Under the pieces are notes generated by a model. It saw only the letters and a list, made by a program, of their open reading frames with translations, was not told the DNA's origin and did not search any database. Positions 28,963-37,872 of a stretch of DNA of 64,000 bases are shown one piece after another; the stretch's first letter is position 1, and each line of letters starts with the position of its first letter. The position numbers and the translations under genes are program-made. The stretch spans positions 47,951 through 111,950 of the forward strand of contig JADMKE010000026.1 in the NCBI GenBank assembly GCA_018780035.1, written 5' to 3'. The stretch is from Candidatus Sericytochromatia bacterium (GTDB lineage Bacteria > Cyanobacteriota > Sericytochromatia > UBA7694).

Positions 28963-30375
28963 TTACTGCAGTGCTGAGGCAATATTGGCCAAAATGGGAT
29001 TTTTCACCACGTTGACATGAAAAACAGCTTTTGTCATAAGAAGCTTACCATTGGCTTTGGCGATGACTGTGATTTTATAGCGGGACAGGGTATCCAGGGT
29101 GGGGGCTGTCAAATCTTCTTGTAAAAAGAGTGCCAAAGCGTTAAAGCGGTTGGGCGCAAGTCCCTTGACTGTTTTTGCTGAAGGGAATTCACGGCTGTTG
29201 ATTGGGGCATTGGGGATATCGAGGTTTTCAACTTTGAGCGTCACTTCGGGGGTATCTGGGCCGTTATAATCGAGCCGAATCACTGCTGCGTGGATTTGTC
29301 GGTTGAGTCTCACTTCTAAATCGGCATTGGGTTCAAGTTTACGCACTTCTGGATCTGCCAGACTGATGAGATTTTCACCAGGATCCTTCATGGTCAATTC
29401 CTTTACGGTCAATCCCCGCAAAACAACCCGACCATCCAAAATTTCAAGTTTTAGTTCTTGATTTTCTGGACTGGGGGAAGGACTGGGTGTCACACTCTGA
29501 GTGGGGCTCGGCTGCGGTGTGGGCTGAGCCGTCGGGACTGGGCTGGGGCGGTTGTTTAAGAAGGCGGCCAAGAGGGCATTGCTGCGCAGGAGTTCAACCA
29601 GTTCTGGGGGAATTTGATTGAGCAAATTGGGCAAATCTGCCAAATTTTGTTTGAGCAAAGTGGGAATCAGGGCATTGGCAATTTCGTTGAGGCTGATTTC
29701 AATCTGAGCGGTTTCGCCTGCTTTGCCCGTCACTTCTTTGTTGATCGCTTCGGAAGTGAGGGTCTGATTGTTGAGCTTAAATTGCACACTCAGGACCAGC
29801 TGTTTTTTTCCTTCAGGCAGATCCGAGAGGGTCAAGCTGCTGCTGCCTGCAGCAAAACGGCTGCTCAGTGCCAGGCCTGAGTTCAGGATGTTTTCTCCCG
29901 TCACTTTGGCTTGGACAGGGATATCCAGGGGGACTGTCCGGGGCAATTTTACTTCCAAAGCAAAGAGCGCAGAGCGCAAATCAAATTCCTCGCGGGTGGT
30001 TTGGGAGGCCACAATGGTCACCTCTTTGCTGGCTGTGGCCAAGGCTTTGTTCTCATCAAAGGCCGTGACGCGCACCTGTTTGGGACCCACTGGCAATTCG
30101 CCGACTGTGTGGTTTTTCTGGGTTTCACCCGGTGTGGCACTGATTTTGACAATTTTGGCTTCGGTTAAACCTGTGCCTGAAATGTGAATTTCATAGCTGC
30201 GGGAGCCAGCAGGAATGGCTTTGAGGGCAAAACCTGTCTGAGCATTGGGGAAAGCGAGCCGAAAGCTGATCTTGCCTGTGTTTTCTGGGTGTGTGGGGCT
30301 TTGGGTACAACTGATCATATTGCCCAAGAGCAGCAATCCCAATAGGGTTTGGGGGATTTTTCCGGCGTGTGTCAT
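28963..30375 (-). CDS. Lipoprotein, hypothetical
   Basis: LLLLGNMISC lipobox; Pro/Ser-rich linker; beta-rich domains. Confidence 0.65.
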   Translation of the reverse strand: MTHAGKIPQTLLGLLLLGNMISCTQSPTHPENTGKISFRLAFPNAQTGFALKAIPAGSRSYEIHISGTGLTEAKIVKISATPGETQKNHTVGELPVGPKQVRVTAFDENKALATASKEVTIVASQTTREEFDLRSALFALEVKLPRTVPLDIPVQAKVTGENILNSGLALSSRFAAGSSSLTLSDLPEGKKQLVLSVQFKLNNQTLTSEAINKEVTGKAGETAQIEISLNEIANALIPTLLKQNLADLPNLLNQIPPELVELLRSNALLAAFLNNRPSPVPTAQPTPQPSPTQSVTPSPSPSPENQELKLEILDGRVVLRGLTVKELTMKDPGENLISLADPEVRKLEPNADLEVRLNRQIHAAVIRLDYNGPDTPEVTLKVENLDIPNAPINSREFPSAKTVKGLAPNRFNALALFLQEDLTAPTLDTLSRYKITVIAKANGKLLMTKAVFHVNVVKNPILANIASALQ

Positions 30376-30453
30376 GGCGTTTCCTCTGGTTTAGCTTGGT
30401 GCTTACATCTCTATTGTAGCTGTCTGGGTTTTTCGGCGTAAAGTTTAATAGCT

Positions 30454-31584
30454 TTAATAAGGTGGGAATAATCGGCGAAAGCCGTGAAACAAGACGGCGA
30501 ATAAGAAAATAAAATTGCGCAGGGGCAATTGCCAGACTGCCAATTTCTGTGGCATTTGGGGGGATTCACTCTCGAGCAGCGGCAGTAATTTTTGGGCGGT
30601 TTCAGACATCCAGGCAGTACTGCGCGGCCATTCCCACAGTGTTTTGAGCAGATCTGGGGGCAAAGCCGCTGAGCCTATTTCTGAGCTTCTTTCTGCTCCC
30701 AGAATCGCTCCCAAGAGGGCGGCGGTGGTGTCTGTGTCACCCCCAGCGCGAATCAGCAATTGCAGACCCGCGACAACATCTTTGGGCTGGAGCAACCAGA
30801 CAAAGAGCACCGCAGGCACGGTGTGGTACATATAGCCTGTGATGCCTTTTTTGCACCCCAGGCTCTCGATGAAACTTTGCAGGGCAGCTTGCTGGCCCTG
30901 CTCAGAAAGGCCCTGTTCCCGTCCCTGTTCGGCTTGTTCCTCAGCTTTTTCTAGCAGTGTGAGCAATTCCTGGGCCTCTGGGGGCAAAGGCGTTGGCAAT
31001 AGGCTGCGAAATTGGCTGACAAATTCTCCTTGCGGGTGTTGAAGGGTGTGAAATCCAGCGGCCAAGGCAATAGCCAGCGCCCCCCATTCCGCTTTGGGAT
31101 CGCTGTGGGTCAAACGGGCGGAAATGCGGTTGAGCGCCTTGAGTTTCTCGGGCTGGGTGGCATACAAGACCCCCAGCAGGCTGGCGCGCATGGCTGGGCC
31201 ATTGCCTGCAGAAAAAACACCGCTGTGTTCGGGCGAAACGCCCAACCAGAGTTTTAGAATGCCTTTGAGCGTGGCCAGGCCAATGCCAGCAGGCAGGCCC
31301 AAGAGCCAAAACCGCAGTTGCCAGGCCAGTGCGCATTGAAAGGCCCTGGGCTCTCCCCCCGATCGCAGCAGGGCCTGGGCCACCAGGCAGAGATGTTCGG
31401 TATCATCCGAGATCATGCCGCGTTTGCCGGGCAAAAAATGGTAATGGCTGAGATCGGGAAAGAGCGAAGTTTGACGCCGGGGGGAGAGACCTTCGCAGGC
31501 CAGCCCCAGGGCATCGCCCACAGCGCTCCCAAGCAAACAGCCCTGCAGGGAATTTACGAATCGCTCTGGGGCTTGCTTAGACAT
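30454..31584 (-). CDS. ADP-ribosylglycohydrolase (DraG/ARH) family with C-terminal hydrophobic tail
   Basis: LQGCLLGSAVGDALGLACEG, GMISDDTEHLCLVAQAL, GGDTDTTAALLGAILGA; tail NFIFLFAVLFHGF. Confidence 0.9.
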   Translation of the reverse strand: MSKQAPERFVNSLQGCLLGSAVGDALGLACEGLSPRRQTSLFPDLSHYHFLPGKRGMISDDTEHLCLVAQALLRSGGEPRAFQCALAWQLRFWLLGLPAGIGLATLKGILKLWLGVSPEHSGVFSAGNGPAMRASLLGVLYATQPEKLKALNRISARLTHSDPKAEWGALAIALAAGFHTLQHPQGEFVSQFRSLLPTPLPPEAQELLTLLEKAEEQAEQGREQGLSEQGQQAALQSFIESLGCKKGITGYMYHTVPAVLFVWLLQPKDVVAGLQLLIRAGGDTDTTAALLGAILGAERSSEIGSAALPPDLLKTLWEWPRSTAWMSETAQKLLPLLESESPQMPQKLAVWQLPLRNFIFLFAVLFHGFRRLFPPY

Positions 31585-31591
31585 CCTCTCC

Positions 31592-32620
31592 TCAGTCTTT
31601 CGCGGGCGGACGAATCTCTTTTTCAGACTGTATGAGGGCCTGGTAGCCACTTGGCGAGGTGTCTTCGGTCCATTTTAAGATTTCGGAAATGCGCCAAACT
31701 GGAAAGGGATGGCTGGACTGACTGGCCAGCAAGAGCGTCCAGAATTTGTCGAGAAAATCTTCTTCGTAATTTTTTTCAAAGGCCTTGGCCTGTTTAATAA
31801 AGGCATCCAAATTGGCGTCGCCTTTGAGGGTGCCCCCCGCCAATTTCATCAGCGCGCTCATCACCACCCGTGGGTTTTGTGTCACCAGCAAAGCGGCGCG
31901 GTCGCAAGTCAATTCGGCTTTTTGGTACCACATGATCAGGGCAATCCGAATTGGAATGCCAATGGTATTGAGCAGGGCCCCGACCGGGGTTTGCCCCAAG
32001 ACCGTTGCCATCAACATCAGCAGGGTGCGTGCGGCAATGGTGTAGAGCAGGTGCTGGTTGTGGATATGCCCCACTTCGTGGGCCAGGACGGCAAAGATCT
32101 CCTCTTCGCTCATGCGTTCGAGCAAACCGGCGTAGATAATAATAAACGGGTCATCCACCCCTGTGGTCATGGCATTGATCGCCATGCCGCCAAAGTCATT
32201 GGTGACAGAGACATAGAGCTTGGGTTTTTTGACCCCCAGCGTCTGGCAGACAATTTCGAGTTTGGTATCGAGATCGGCAAATTGCTCCTGGCTGACCTGA
32301 ATGCTGTTGGCATTGCACATGACCCGGTACATGCGTTCGTAGGTCAGTTCCAAAAGCTTTTTGAGAATCATGTCGATCCCAGGGATCTGGCGCAGGGCTT
32401 GCAAAGCCTGTCGATCGAGTGGGTGGCTGTAGGCGTCGGGACTGACAAATTCCCACTTTTTGTGGGGTTCTTCAGAAAGGGGCAATTGGCAGCGCCGACA
32501 GCCGGAGTGGGCCTGTTCGTTTTGCCAGACGGCGTTCATTTTCTGGCAATAGCGGCAGCGGATATGTTTGCGTTCGCCTTGGTTTGGTTGGTCTGGGGAT
32601 TCACTTTCTGCTTCAGCCAT
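31592..32620 (-). CDS. M48 family zinc metalloprotease with N-terminal zinc ribbon
   Basis: CRYCQKMN..CRRCQLP; AVLAHEVGHIHNQH; ELTCDRAALL. Confidence 0.9.
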   Translation of the reverse strand: MAEAESESPDQPNQGERKHIRCRYCQKMNAVWQNEQAHSGCRRCQLPLSEEPHKKWEFVSPDAYSHPLDRQALQALRQIPGIDMILKKLLELTYERMYRVMCNANSIQVSQEQFADLDTKLEIVCQTLGVKKPKLYVSVTNDFGGMAINAMTTGVDDPFIIIYAGLLERMSEEEIFAVLAHEVGHIHNQHLLYTIAARTLLMLMATVLGQTPVGALLNTIGIPIRIALIMWYQKAELTCDRAALLVTQNPRVVMSALMKLAGGTLKGDANLDAFIKQAKAFEKNYEEDFLDKFWTLLLASQSSHPFPVWRISEILKWTEDTSPSGYQALIQSEKEIRPPAKD

Positions 32621-32649
32621 GGGATTGCCTCCAGTTGGGTTGGGGCTGA

Positions 32650-34686
32650 CTAAGCCCGTTTTTCAGCCTTTTTTTCAGCCTTTTGCATTGTATACCAGTT
32701 GCGCAAGCTGTGAAACAGGGGTGAATCCGGGGCCTGGTAGAGCCCCGCTTCGGGCAGCCGTTCGCGGCTGCAACTCAGCAAGAGATTGCGGCGGGCACGG
32801 GTCAGGGCCACATAGACCAGGCGAATGCTCTCGCGCTCTTCTTCATCTGCAATCTGGTCCATCACACTTTGGTAGGGCAGACCTTGTTGCAGGGCCGCGA
32901 GCAGGGTGCGCAACTCTTGATCTTGGGCGGTAAACGGCTGGCCATATTGAAAGAGTGGCAACAGTACGGCGTCCCACTCCAGGCCTTTGGCGCGGTGAAC
33001 CGTGAGCAGATGCACGACCCCCGGCGCTTTGAGGTTGGCTTCGGGCTCTTCGGGGGCCATTAATTGGCGAATCTTGCGCATGCCCGCTTTTTCGAGCCAG
33101 GCCAAAAATGCCTCAGGACTCTGACTGCCGCTGTTCCAGTGGGTTTTGAGCCAAAGCTGATGCAAGAGGCGCAATTGAAACTGTTCATCGCTGCTGCTGA
33201 GCATATTTTCGGCGATCCACTCCAATTGCCAAGATACATTGTAATGCTGGTGTGTGATTAAAAACAGCAGTTTCCCGGCGTAGTCACTCAGGCGCAGATA
33301 CGCTTCGGAACTGAGATCTGGCGTGTAGAGCCACTGCTCGGCCAGGGCCTTTAAATCTCCGGCGTTGATACTGTCGGGAAAGAGTTGGCGCAGGCCTTGG
33401 CGCGAAAAACCCAAACCACTCATGAGTTGCTGAAAGCGTGGGTAGTCCCAGGGTTGGAGCAAATAGGCAAAGAGATCGCGCAATAAATGTACAAGCGGGG
33501 TCTTAAAAAAATGCGGGCTTTTTTCGTGGTGCAGCCGGGTGGGCAGCTCGGCTGCACTCAATTTCTGCTCCAGCCAGAGACAGCTTTGATTGGTGCGGCA
33601 GAGGATGGCCATGCTCTGGTTTTGGCTCAATAAACTCTGGCAGGCCTGGATTAATGCTGCGACTTCGGCCTCCAGTGAGGGATAGCTTTTGATCCAGATC
33701 CAACCGGGGGGTGGGTTCTTGATGCCGGGTTGAATTTCCACCGAGGAGGGAAAGGCCTGGCTGTAGAGGCTGTGAAAGGCATTGGCCAGGGCGATCACCG
33801 GTGGGGCCGAGCGGTTGCTCTGGCCCATGGGATATGCCGTATAATCTTCGGCAAAGCGGGTCAGGCGGCGGTAATCGGCGCCATTGAAGCCATAAATACT
33901 CTGGTTGGGGTCACCCACCCGCAGCAGATTGCCATTGTCACCTGCAATCAGCTCCAGGATGGCGGTCTGAAGCAGGTTTGAGTCCTGGGCTTCGTCTTCA
34001 ATAATCCAGTGGTAGCGCGCACGGATATGCTGTAAGGCCGTGGGGTGCTCCAAAAGCAGGCGGTGGGTTTCGGAGATCATCATATCGTAGTCAATAAATT
34101 GTCCAATGCTGAGCAGGTTTTCGTAATCGGCGATGATCTCGGGCAATTGAAACAGCAATTCGGCGTGATCGCTGGGAATACCTGTGCGTGTGGCCACGTC
34201 TTCGGCGCTTAACAAAGGCATCAGATAGCTGCGTTGGCGGTAGCGGGGCATAAGGATATCTGCGACCAGACGCACATAATCCAATTGGGAATGGCTCAGT
34301 TTGCGGTTAAACAGCACTTCTTCGAGCAGGGCATATTTGCGCTCGTCTGAGAGTACTTCGCGTTGGCTATAAGCCGAGTGCAATTGGCGCAGGAGTTTGT
34401 TACAAAAGGCATGTAAAGTCGAAAAACTGGGCTGGGCCATGCGCCTGTGCAACAGCGCCAGGGTGCGCTGTTCAAACTCAGCAGCGGCACTTTCGGTAAA
34501 GGTCAGCACCAAAATGCGGCGGGGGGAAATTTCCCGCAGCGAGACCATCTCAGCCACCAGATGCGAGATCAAGGTGGTTTTGCCCGAGCCCGGCGCAGCC
34601 AAGACAGCACAGCGGCCCCCCCGGTAATTTGCGAGGATTTGGGCCTGGTCGTGCATCATTGTGAGCGGTGTGGCGGACGCTTGCAT
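32650..34686 (-). CDS. UvrD/Rep-family ATP-dependent DNA helicase
   Basis: VLAAPGSGKTTLI, HWIIEDEAQDSN, GDPNQSIYGFNGAD, TVHRAKGLEWDAV, LVYVALTRARRNLL. Confidence 0.9.
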   Translation of the reverse strand: MQASATPLTMMHDQAQILANYRGGRCAVLAAPGSGKTTLISHLVAEMVSLREISPRRILVLTFTESAAAEFEQRTLALLHRRMAQPSFSTLHAFCNKLLRQLHSAYSQREVLSDERKYALLEEVLFNRKLSHSQLDYVRLVADILMPRYRQRSYLMPLLSAEDVATRTGIPSDHAELLFQLPEIIADYENLLSIGQFIDYDMMISETHRLLLEHPTALQHIRARYHWIIEDEAQDSNLLQTAILELIAGDNGNLLRVGDPNQSIYGFNGADYRRLTRFAEDYTAYPMGQSNRSAPPVIALANAFHSLYSQAFPSSVEIQPGIKNPPPGWIWIKSYPSLEAEVAALIQACQSLLSQNQSMAILCRTNQSCLWLEQKLSAAELPTRLHHEKSPHFFKTPLVHLLRDLFAYLLQPWDYPRFQQLMSGLGFSRQGLRQLFPDSINAGDLKALAEQWLYTPDLSSEAYLRLSDYAGKLLFLITHQHYNVSWQLEWIAENMLSSSDEQFQLRLLHQLWLKTHWNSGSQSPEAFLAWLEKAGMRKIRQLMAPEEPEANLKAPGVVHLLTVHRAKGLEWDAVLLPLFQYGQPFTAQDQELRTLLAALQQGLPYQSVMDQIADEEERESIRLVYVALTRARRNLLLSCSRERLPEAGLYQAPDSPLFHSLRNWYTMQKAEKKAEKRA

Positions 34687-34937
34687 AGACCCGATTATAG
34701 CCTATTTTGCGACAGAGCGGGTGATGGCGTTTGACCTTTGTAAGAACTTTATGTTGGTAATTTTAATTATAGATTTGCAAAAAGGCAGTAAGTCAAAGTG
34801 AATAAACGGTTAATCCATTTAACACGTCTTTCTGTGTCACGCCTTAATTTGAAATTTATTATTACATAATCAAAATTTGGGTTTGTGTCTGAATATTTAA
34901 CTGATATTATTGAAGCGTTTGGAAAAATAAAAATCAT

Positions 34938-34973
34938 TCTCCAAGATTTTATTTAACTAAAATCTCCAAGATT
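34938..34973. promoter_or_regulatory. 11-bp direct repeats TCTCCAAGATT (34938-34948, 34963-34973) flanking an AT palindrome upstream of cas3
   Basis: Identical 11-mers 25 bp apart, 60-100 bp before cas3. Confidence 0.45.
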
Positions 34974-35035
34974 ACCTGTCAAATCTCATGTTTGAATCTG
35001 GAATATAGTCATTAAATGACGGGGAGAAATTTCTT

Positions 35036-37222
35036 TTGTGTGAATTTATGCATGGTGCTTTTGTCGCTCATACTCCAAATTCAAAGAATAAATGGCATGG
35101 CTTAGAAGATCATTTAAAATCGGTTGCTTTTATGTCTGAATCTTTTGCACATAAGTTTGGCGCAGGAAAACTGGGTTATTATGCTGGACTATGGCATGAT
35201 ATTGGTAAAATAAATCCAGAGTTTCAGAATTATCTCAAAGCTTGTTATCTTGCCGACAAAAATAAAAATCCTCCCCCGGCGAAAGGGATAGATCATAAAA
35301 CATATGGTTCGGTTTATTCTCTTCGTTCTCAAGGATTAAGTCTTTTGGCTTTCCCTATTCAAGGGCATCATGGTGGTCTTCCCTCTAAAACCTACTTACA
35401 AACAAAAATAAATGAGAAACAAAAACAACCTGGTTTTGATGATGTATTACAAAAAGCTGCAACATTTTTTAAAGATATAGAGCCACTTGAATCATCAGAT
35501 TTTAGTAGATTTTCAAATTTAAATGTCTATCAGTCTGAGTTCTTTGTTCGAATGCTGTTTTCATGTTTGGTAGATGCCGATTTTTTAGATACAGAACGTC
35601 ATTTTGAAGAAGCGAAAGCAGATAAACGTATTTTTGATGCCGGTTTGAGTGAGCTTTCGCAACGCTTAGATGACTCTCAAAATAGACTTTCCGGACAAAA
35701 AACTGATTTGGTGAGCAAATTGCGACATCAGATTTATAACGACTGTCTTAACTCCGCTGAATTACCCCCAGGGATATTTAAACTTACTGTACCAACTGGA
35801 GGAGGAAAAACCCGTTCTTCCCTCGCTTTTGCCTTAAAACATGCTTTGAAACATAATTTGGATCGGGTTATTATGGCAATTCCTTATACCAGTATTATTG
35901 AGCAAACAGTGGATGTGTATCGTCAGATTTTAGGTAATGATGTTGTATTAGAACACCACAGCAATGCTTCATTTAAGGAAAATGAGGAAAATCCTTCTGA
36001 TTATGAAATTAAAGCCCGTTTAGCAACAGAAAATTGGGATGCCCCATTGGTCGTCACTACCAATGTTCAATTTTTTGAAAGTCTTTTTGCACATAAAACA
36101 AGTAAATGTCGCAAATTGCATAATATAGCCAGAAGTGTCGTTATTCTTGATGAGGTTCAAACACTTCCTGTTAAATTTTTAAAACCCATTCTAGATGTAT
36201 TGGCTCAATTGGTTGAAACTTATCAAGTCACGCTTGTTTTTTGTACTGCGACTCAACCTGCAATGGAGAAATTGCCTGAATTATCGCAATTGGCTCCTAT
36301 TCGAGAAATCGTTAATGAACCAGGGAAAATATTTGAAAAACTAAAAAGAGTTGAGTATAACATTCAATTGGAACAACCACTCACTTGGAAACAGGTTGCC
36401 AATCTTTTAAGCAAGGAGAGACAAGCGCTATGTGTTGTTAATACAAAAAAAGATGCACTTGCTTTGCTGTCTCATTTGCCACAAGAATCAGTTCTTCATC
36501 TTTCAACCTTACTTTGTGGAGCACACAGACGAAAAGTGCTTGAAGAGGTGAAAGAAAGGCTGGAACAGGGAAAGTCTTGTTTGCTCATCTCTACTCAGGT
36601 TGTTGAGGCTGGAGTAGATTTGGATTTTCCGACTGTATTTCGGGCGATTGGTCCCTTGGATCGCATTGTTCAAGCAGCAGGCCGTTGTAACCGAGAGGGA
36701 AAAATGAATAAGCTTGGACAGGTTTTTATTTTTGAGCCTGCTGAAGGCAAAATCCCTCCAGGAGAATATCGAACAGCAACGGATAATGCGCGTAGTTTCT
36801 TACGTCAGAGTAAGTGGGATTTGAACCTTCCTGATATTTTTGTACATTATTTTCAGGCTGTTTATCAGACTGTAGATACCGATGGTAAAAGAATTCAGCA
36901 AATGCGTCAAAGCTTTGATTATCCAGAAGTTGCTGATCTTTTTCGTATGATTGATGACGATACCGTACCTGTCATCGTTAAGTATGATGAGTACGTAAAA
37001 ATACTTTTGAATGAATTACAAAAACCTTGGGTTTTTCCTAAAAAGATTTTGCGCCAACTTCAACCCTATATCTTAAATATTCGTCACAATGAGTTGAAAA
37101 AATATAAACAAGAATCCATGGTAAGAGAAGTGACTTCAGGCGTTTGGGAATGGCTCGGGAAATACGATTACTTATGTGGCTTACAATCTGAGATGATGGA
37201 CCCGGAGGATTTAGTTATATGA
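35036..37222 (+). CDS. cas3: CRISPR-associated helicase/nuclease Cas3 (HD + DExD)
   Basis: LWHDIGKINPEFQNYL (HD), VPTGGGKTRSSLAFA, VILDEVQTLP, STQVVEAGVDLDFPTVFRAIGPLDRIVQAAGRCNREG; possible ATG at 35048. Confidence 0.95.
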   Translation: MCEFMHGAFVAHTPNSKNKWHGLEDHLKSVAFMSESFAHKFGAGKLGYYAGLWHDIGKINPEFQNYLKACYLADKNKNPPPAKGIDHKTYGSVYSLRSQGLSLLAFPIQGHHGGLPSKTYLQTKINEKQKQPGFDDVLQKAATFFKDIEPLESSDFSRFSNLNVYQSEFFVRMLFSCLVDADFLDTERHFEEAKADKRIFDAGLSELSQRLDDSQNRLSGQKTDLVSKLRHQIYNDCLNSAELPPGIFKLTVPTGGGKTRSSLAFALKHALKHNLDRVIMAIPYTSIIEQTVDVYRQILGNDVVLEHHSNASFKENEENPSDYEIKARLATENWDAPLVVTTNVQFFESLFAHKTSKCRKLHNIARSVVILDEVQTLPVKFLKPILDVLAQLVETYQVTLVFCTATQPAMEKLPELSQLAPIREIVNEPGKIFEKLKRVEYNIQLEQPLTWKQVANLLSKERQALCVVNTKKDALALLSHLPQESVLHLSTLLCGAHRRKVLEEVKERLEQGKSCLLISTQVVEAGVDLDFPTVFRAIGPLDRIVQAAGRCNREGKMNKLGQVFIFEPAEGKIPPGEYRTATDNARSFLRQSKWDLNLPDIFVHYFQAVYQTVDTDGKRIQQMRQSFDYPEVADLFRMIDDDTVPVIVKYDEYVKILLNELQKPWVFPKKILRQLQPYILNIRHNELKKYKQESMVREVTSGVWEWLGKYDYLCGLQSEMMDPEDLVI

Positions 37223-37869
37223 ATTATCCAACGCTGGAAATTAAAGTATGGGGCGATTTAGCCTGTTTCACACGGCCAGATATGAAAGTGGAGCGGGTGA
37301 GCTATCCGGTAATGACACCTTCTGCTGCGAGAGGTATTTTAGAAGCTATTTTCTGGAAGCCAGAAGTACGGTGGGAAGTACGGGAAATAGTTGTGCTTAA
37401 AGATATTCGCTATTTTTCTATTTTGCGTAATGAAGTTAATAGCAAAGCGGTTGTCTCTACGACTCAAGGTTGGGCCAAAGATGACAACGGCTATTTTGCT
37501 GAGGAAGATCGGGCTCAAAGGCATACCCTGGCCCTCAAGGATGTTGCATATATTATTCGTGCTGATTTGAAGTTAAAATCCCATGCCACAGAAGACATCG
37601 CCAAATACCGGGACCAGTTTCGCCGTCGAGTGAACAAGGGACAATTTCACCATATGCCCTGTCTGGGTTGTCGGGAGTACCCTGCTTGGTTTGGCCCTGT
37701 CTCTGAAACAGATCAGGCACATCCCATTAACACAGATTTGGGACGTATTTTATTCGATCTGGATTATGAAGAGGGTTCAGCGGGACGAGGGAAGCCGCGT
37801 TTTTTCTCTGGCCAGATTCAAAATGGCGTTTTCAGGGTTCCAAGAGAATTGTACCGGGGGAATCAATAA
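37219..37869 (+). CDS. cas5c: Type I-C Cas5 (Cas5d-type crRNA endonuclease)
   Basis: LEIKVWGDLACFTRPDMKVERVSYPVMTPSAARGILEAIFWKPEVRW; position in operon. Confidence 0.93.
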   Translation: MNYPTLEIKVWGDLACFTRPDMKVERVSYPVMTPSAARGILEAIFWKPEVRWEVREIVVLKDIRYFSILRNEVNSKAVVSTTQGWAKDDNGYFAEEDRAQRHTLALKDVAYIIRADLKLKSHATEDIAKYRDQFRRRVNKGQFHHMPCLGCREYPAWFGPVSETDQAHPINTDLGRILFDLDYEEGSAGRGKPRFFSGQIQNGVFRVPRELYRGNQ

Positions 37870-37872
37870 ACT

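Noticed and set aside
31709-32653. 314-aa plus-strand ORF opposite the M48 protease
   Set aside because: Antisense to a clear M48 peptidase with HExxH and zinc-ribbon motifs.
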